NCBI RefSeq assembly: GCF_013393385.1
Contig: NZ_AP023239.1
Location: forward strand, 2,356,001 to 2,420,000
Direction of reading: 5' to 3'
Source of the DNA: Paenibacillus sp. URB8-2
GTDB lineage: Bacteria; Bacillota; Bacilli; Paenibacillales; Paenibacillaceae
DNA: 64,000 nucleotides
Shown: positions 59,499 through 64,000 of the stretch, in pieces
Position numbering within the stretch: position 1 is the stretch's first letter
Layout of the letters: every line of letters begins with the position of its first letter
Made by a program: the position numbers and the translations under genes
The notes under the pieces: model-generated
The model's input: the letters and a program-made list of their open reading frames with translations, nothing else
The model's database searches: none
What the model was told of the DNA's origin: nothing

Positions 59499-62400
59499 AT
59501 GAGAATACAGCGGCTTGAAATCGGCGGCTTTGGCCGTCTTCACAGCAGGGAACTGGAGCTTGCGTCGGGACTCACGGTATTGTACGGTCCCAATGAGGCG
59601 GGTAAATCCACGCTGCTGCAGTTTATCCGCGCCATGCTGTTCGGCATTCCCGGCCGGAACTACCCTGCGGAAAGACTTGAGCCTGTACATGGCGGCCTGC
59701 ACGGCGGCATCTTGACCGCCCGGGACGCCAAGGGAAACGCCTGGAGCATCCGGCGGTACTCCGGAGGTGCGGAGGGCGGCAAGGGCGACAGGCTTAAGAT
59801 TACGGTAAGCGGCATCAACGGCACCGTAGAGGAGCTCGGACAGGACGAGCTGGAGAAAATGCTGCTGGGCGGTGTGTCCCGAACGATGTTCAGACAGCTC
59901 TTTGCGGTGTCGCTGGACGAGCTTCAGGAACTGGGGACCCTGCAATCCGAAGAGATGAACAGCTATTTGTTTCACGCCGGCATCGGTGGCGGCGGGGATA
60001 TTCTAAGGGCGGAGCGGCGTCTTCAGCAGGAGGCGGAGAAGCTCTACAAGCCGCGGGGCAAGACGCAGGAGGCGGCCAAGATTCTCCAGTCAATCGAAAA
60101 GCTGGAGAGGCAGATAACGGAAAGCCGTTCCTATCTCCCTCGCTACAACGAGAATACCGCAGCGATGCAGGCTGCGGAAATCGAGCTGGAAGAGCTGGAG
60201 AACCGCCGCCGGGAGGAAGGCGCCCGGCTGGAGCGTCTGACCAAGGCGCTCGACATTCGCGAGCTTTGGCTGAAATGGGAAGCCGCACGCCAGGAACTGC
60301 GGGAACTGCCGGATCTCCCGTATTTTCCAGAGGATGTTCCGGAACGCTGGAAGGATTTTCAGACACGGACCGGAAATGCCGAGCAGGCGGTGGCCCGTGC
60401 CGAGCGAATCGCCTCGGAGCTGAGGGAGGAGCTGACCAGGACGGTCCCCGACCGGCGGCTGGAAGCGCAGGGCCCCCGGCTGGAGCGGCTTCTCCGTGCA
60501 CAGGGCGGATATGAGAACCGGAAGACGGAACTGCGGCGGCTGGAAGAGGAGCAGAAGTCGCTGCGGGAGCATTTGCGGCGCATTCTGCGCGGCATCCATC
60601 CCGGCTGGAGCGCCGCGGAGCTCGCGGATTTCGCCGGAGCCGCCGCAGACCGCGAAGCGGCGCGCCGCTTTTGCCGCCTCATTTGCCGCCTACGACCGGC
60701 AAATGGAGAGCCTCGCCGCCGGGCGGCAGGCGCTGCGCGTACGCCTTGCCGCGGCGCAGGCGGCGCTGCAGCAGGCCGAGCGGTCGCTCGCGCGGGAGCA
60801 GCAGGAAGCCGCCGCCTCCTTTGCGGCGCTGCGGCCCATGAGCCCGCGCGAGACGGCGCGGCTGTGGGACGAGCTGCAACACGCCGCGGAGCGCTGGCGC
60901 GAGGCCCAACTGCAGCAGCCGCCGGGCGAAGCGGCGGGCTCCGGCGGCCGCACCGCCTGGCCGCTGCTGGCGCTGGCGGCCGCGCTGACCGCGCTGCTGC
61001 CGGCGGCGCTGTGGCTGACCGGAGCGCCGCCGGTCAGCGCCTGGATCGCGTTCGGCGTGCTGGCCGCCGCCGATCTGGCCCTGCTCGCCGGCGGGCGCGG
61101 CGGGCGCCGGCAGCGTGGAGCCCCGCCCGTCAGCGGCGGGGCGGAGGCCGCAGCCGAGATGCTGCGGCTGCGGCGGCTGCTGCTCGCCGAGCAGCAGCCG
61201 CCGTCCAGCCCGGATGCGGGCGGGCTGGAGGCCGGCATGAAGGAGCTGCGGCGGCTGATGGACGCCTGGACGGCATGGCGCCAGCGCTCCGAGCGGCTGG
61301 CCGGCGAGCGGGACCTTCGCCGGACGGAGGCCGAGGCGATGGCCGGCCAGGAGCAGGCGCTGGTCCGCGAGATGGACGCGGCGGAAGAAGACTTCCGCGG
61401 AACATCGGCTCGCTTCGAGGAATGGCTACGCCGCCGGAGCCTGCCGGAGGATTTGTCTCCGGAAGGGCTGCCCGACATTTTCGCTCTGGCGGAGCAGGGG
61501 AATGATCTGCTGCGCCGGGAGGACGGGCTTCAGCAGCGCATTTCCGAGCTGAAGCGGGAGATCGAAGCGTTTGAGGAGGAATGCAGGGTCTTGATGGCGG
61601 AAGCGGGAGAGGCTGTAGATGAAACGGCCTCAGCTGCCGAAGAAACCGTGCCAGGAAAGAAGATGGCTTCCTCCAGCGCTTCCTCCGCACTTACCGCCTC
61701 CTCGGCCGTAAGACGGCCCGATGATCCGCCCACTTTGCCGGCCGGCGTTCCGCAACCGGATCACACATTGCCCGTAGAGCCGCCTGCGGGCGTTTCGCCT
61801 GCCGGTGTATTGTCATCAGCTCCCGCTCCTGTGCCTCTTTCGTCTTCCCCTATCCGCTGGCTGGAAGACCGGGCCGCCGCATGGGAGATGCTGAAGGCGG
61901 CGCTCCTGCACCGGAAAGACGTGATGTCCCGGCTGCGCGGGACGGAGGAGGAGCTGGAAGAGTACACACGTGAACGGGAAACGCTGCGTCAGATGGGTGA
62001 CCATCTGCTGAGCGAAGGCGGGGCGGAGAATGGCGAAGATCTGCTTCGCCGCGCCGCGGCCGTTACAAGGCGCCGGGAACTGGAGCGGTCGCTCCGGCAC
62101 TGGGAACTGGCTATGTTCGGTGGCAGGGACGGAGAAGAAAGACAGGGGCTTTTGGAGCTGCTGGAGCAAAGGGATGCTTACGCGCTGGAAGAAGAGAAGA
62201 GGCGGATGGAAGTAAGCCTGGCCGAACTGGAGGAGAGAAGAAGCGGGCTGCTTCAGCTTCGGGGCAGATTGCTGCAGGAGAGGGAGAACCTGAAAAAGAG
62301 CTGCCGGGAGGATACCGCGCTTCAGCAGTTGGAGGAGCAGAAGGCTGCGCTGCGGAGTATCGCGGAGCAGTATGCCGTGTCCGCGCTCGCCGCGGAATTA

Positions 62401-62829
62401 ATCGGCCGGACGAGGCGCATTTACGAGCGCGAGAAGCAGCCGCAGGTTCTGACCCTGGCTTCCTCGTACTTCGAGAGGTTGACTGAAGGGGAATATCGGC
62501 GGGTCGTGATGACTTTGGGGAAGAAAGAACTGAAAGCCGAGCACCGGAAGACGGGGCTGCTGGACAGCGGATTGCTGAGCCGGGGAACGGCAGAGCAGCT
62601 ATATCTGTCCCTGCGGCTGGCGCTTGCGGGAACGATGGACCGTCAGGACCCGCTGCCTTTGCTATTCGACGATCTGTTCGTCAATTTCGATGAGAGACGT
62701 CTGCATGCGGCGCTTTCTCTGCTTGGCAATCTGTCGTCTTCACGCCAGGTCGTTATGCTGACCTGCCACAGGCATGTAGCGGAAGCCGCCGCCAGACTGG
62801 TGCCTGAGGCCTCCGTTATTTCCGTGTAG
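59499..62829 (+). pseudogene. YhaN/SbcC-like AAA ATPase with a +1 frameshift
   Basis: The N-terminal ATPase half starts at ATG 59499 (AAGGAGG upstream) with LYGPNEAGKST (residues 29-38). It continues in frame to about 60670, where the coding moves one base forward at TTTT (60669-60672) and runs to 62829. The second part holds a coiled-coil arm, two membrane helices (TAWPLLALAAALTALLPAAL and the next) as in B. subtilis YhaN, and the C-terminal LSRGTAEQLYLSLRLAL signature with Walker B LPLLFDDLFVNFDE. Joined, it is about 1109 residues, against about 960 for YhaN. The shift may be a mutation, a sequencing error or programmed. Confidence 0.8.
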
Positions 62830-63925
62830 ACCGTGGAACCGATTTGGGGGAGGGGATTGTTGTCGATTTTGTAAAGGCGATTGCTTTGCCTGGCGGAACC
62901 ATGGGTGTAAGGATCAATCTGACCGCCCAGACAAGCGACAACGCGCCGAACATGGGATAGAACAGCCCCAGCAGCGAGCTGAAACCGAATTGGCTGAAGA
63001 CATAGCAGGTCAGCATCACCAAGGCGGTAATGACGGAGTGTGAGATCGGCAGGCGCTGCGCCAGTTGAAGCGTGACGCCGTAAATGTCAGCCACAAAGGT
63101 GCTGAAAATTTCCAGAAAGATCAGCAGCAGATACACAAGCTGAACCAGCGTTCCGAGCCGGAAGGCGATGCTGCCCATCGGAATCTCGAACTGGAGGATG
63201 CCCGGCATGTGCGCGCTCATCGCAAAATGAGCCGCCATCAGCATAAAACCGATGCCCAGACCGCCGATAATACCGCCGAAGGCAAGTGTCCGATCGTTCT
63301 TGGTATGACGCGCCATAGGGACGAGGACGGCCTGCGCCATACCCAGATTGAACGCCGTATACAGAAAAGGCGACAGCCAGGCCGCAATTGCGCTGCGTTC
63401 AGTAACAAGCGACATGAAGCGGTGCGCCTCCGGATGTTCAAGCGTGTTGAAAATGATGATGAGCGAAAGAGTCAGCATCAGGGGAACGACAACGCTGTTC
63501 ATCTGCATAATGCCGGTAATGCCCCGTTTCAGCAGAAGATAAGAGCCGACCAATGTCACCAGTAGCCCGGTTTGATAATGAAGTCCGAGATGCTCCTCAA
63601 AAATGGCTCCCGCACCCGCCAGCATAATGCTGTTGACTCCGATCAGGATGAGCAGCGTGAACAGGCTGATAATGGCACCCGTGCTTTTTCCGAACAGGTG
63701 GCGGTTGAAATCTTCATACGATTCGGCCCCGATCCGGCGGGCGAGAATCATCATTTTGGTGCCGAGCCAGATGAAGACCCCTGTGGAGAGGATAATGGTC
63801 AATGCAGCCCAGCGGCCATACTGCGTGAAGAACTGGAGAATTTCCTGGCCGGTGGCGAACCCGGCTCCCACTATGGTGCCTATATAAGTAAAGGCGATTT
63901 GCAGCGTGCGGAGCGTCTGTCTCAT
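62816..63925 (-). CDS. YkvI-family membrane transporter-like protein
   Basis: A 369-residue protein with about ten membrane segments. The opening FTYIGTIVGAGFATGQEILQF is the YkvI signature, related to the amino-acid/polyamine and GerAB-type transporters. B. subtilis YkvI is uncharacterised. ATG 63925 follows AGGAGG, whose leader contains the repeat element seen before cimA. Its C-terminal codons overlap the convergent ATPase gene by 14 bases. Confidence 0.88.
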   Translation of the reverse strand: MRQTLRTLQIAFTYIGTIVGAGFATGQEILQFFTQYGRWAALTIILSTGVFIWLGTKMMILARRIGAESYEDFNRHLFGKSTGAIISLFTLLILIGVNSIMLAGAGAIFEEHLGLHYQTGLLVTLVGSYLLLKRGITGIMQMNSVVVPLMLTLSLIIIFNTLEHPEAHRFMSLVTERSAIAAWLSPFLYTAFNLGMAQAVLVPMARHTKNDRTLAFGGIIGGLGIGFMLMAAHFAMSAHMPGILQFEIPMGSIAFRLGTLVQLVYLLLIFLEIFSTFVADIYGVTLQLAQRLPISHSVITALVMLTCYVFSQFGFSSLLGLFYPMFGALSLVWAVRLILTPMVPPGKAIAFTKSTTIPSPKSVPRSTRK

Positions 63926-63950
63926 GGCTCTCCTCCTAAAAGTTTTGCAA

Positions 63951-64000
63951 GCATAAACCGCGTTGATCATTCTTCGGCAAAACTGGCATCGAAAGCGTGT
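63951..64000 (-). repeat. Leader element copy C (before the ykvI-like gene)
   Basis: Read on the minus strand: ACGCTTTCGATGCCAGTTTTGC, a centre ending TATGCT, then GCAAAAC followed by TTTTAGGAGG. It is the same element as before cimA with the arms and both flanks kept and the centre changed; it runs off the window edge. Confidence 0.8.

Noticed and set aside
60673..61505. Continuation of the first yhaN frame as a separate C-terminus
   Set aside because: After about 60672 this frame is Arg/Ala/Gly repeats typical of out-of-frame GC-rich DNA, whereas the +1 frame gives coiled coil and Walker B.

Overview
The window reads as a stretch of core chromosome from a spore-forming, low-to-mid GC Firmicute, most likely Paenibacillus or a close relative (inference; no rRNA gene is present to settle it). 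Supporting signs are strong AGGAGG-type ribosome binding sites with frequent GTG and TTG starts, a hemE-hemH-hemY operon ordered as in Bacillus subtilis, and many B. subtilis-type proteins (YtpB, YugP, YitT, YkvI, YhaO/YhaN, RelQ/SasB, a YjcZ-type sporulation peptide, Fer). No IS element, prophage, CRISPR array, rRNA or tRNA was seen.

Layout. 1-5.4 kb: small conserved proteins (YkvA-like, HesB-like, DUF1450), an aldo/keto reductase, a THUMP-type RNA methyltransferase, an O-methyltransferase and an MFS exporter. 5.5-9.2 kb: the late haem operon hemE-hemH-hemY. 9.4-17.1 kb: CapA-like protein, glycerophosphodiester phosphodiesterase, FAH-family hydrolase, DUF92 membrane protein, an Uup/YfmR-type ABC-F ATPase, a TPR protein and a PatB/MalY C-S lyase, followed by a 5'-truncated aldo/keto reductase remnant. 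17.7-24.3 kb: mostly minus-strand genes (M42 peptidase, LapA-like protein, oligoendopeptidase F with two plausible starts, two small proteins, nitroreductase, MFS), interrupted by a cold-shock gene. 24.5-31.1 kb: YtpB terpene synthase, a phosphofructokinase, MATE exporter, DUF4015 glycosidase-like protein, YitT. 31.2-38.5 kb: CshA helicase, YesL-like protein, a probable 6S RNA, thiol peroxidase, rhomboid protease, GltC-like LysR regulator, YugP, MerR regulator.

38.7-42.1 kb is the most coherent regulatory unit. A sigma-A promoter and a perfect GlnR/TnrA box lie ahead of the ammonium transporter gene amtB, which is followed by a DUF294 nucleotidyltransferase-like gene and an overlapping DEDDh exonuclease gene. 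42-48.9 kb: JAMM peptidase, TlpA-like thioredoxin, citramalate synthase with a tandemly repeated leader element, DNA polymerase IV, ferredoxin, L,D-transpeptidase and a 45-residue membrane peptide. 49-56.7 kb: class 2 pyrD, relQ, DUF309, and two paralogous RsmF-like rRNA methyltransferases flanking an RsuA-type pseudouridine synthase, a HAD phosphatase and a YjcZ-type peptide. 57-64 kb: a glycosyltransferase with a structured leader, a YhaO/SbcD-like nuclease, a YhaN/SbcC-like ATPase interrupted by a +1 frameshift, and a YkvI-type transporter.

The most useful leads are the leader element shared by cimA (two tandem copies) and the ykvI-like gene (one copy at the window edge), the two in-frame start sites of pepF (one adding an apparent signal peptide), the GlnR-box amtB-DUF294-exonuclease cluster, the yhaN frameshift, and the unidentified structured leader before the glycosyltransferase.
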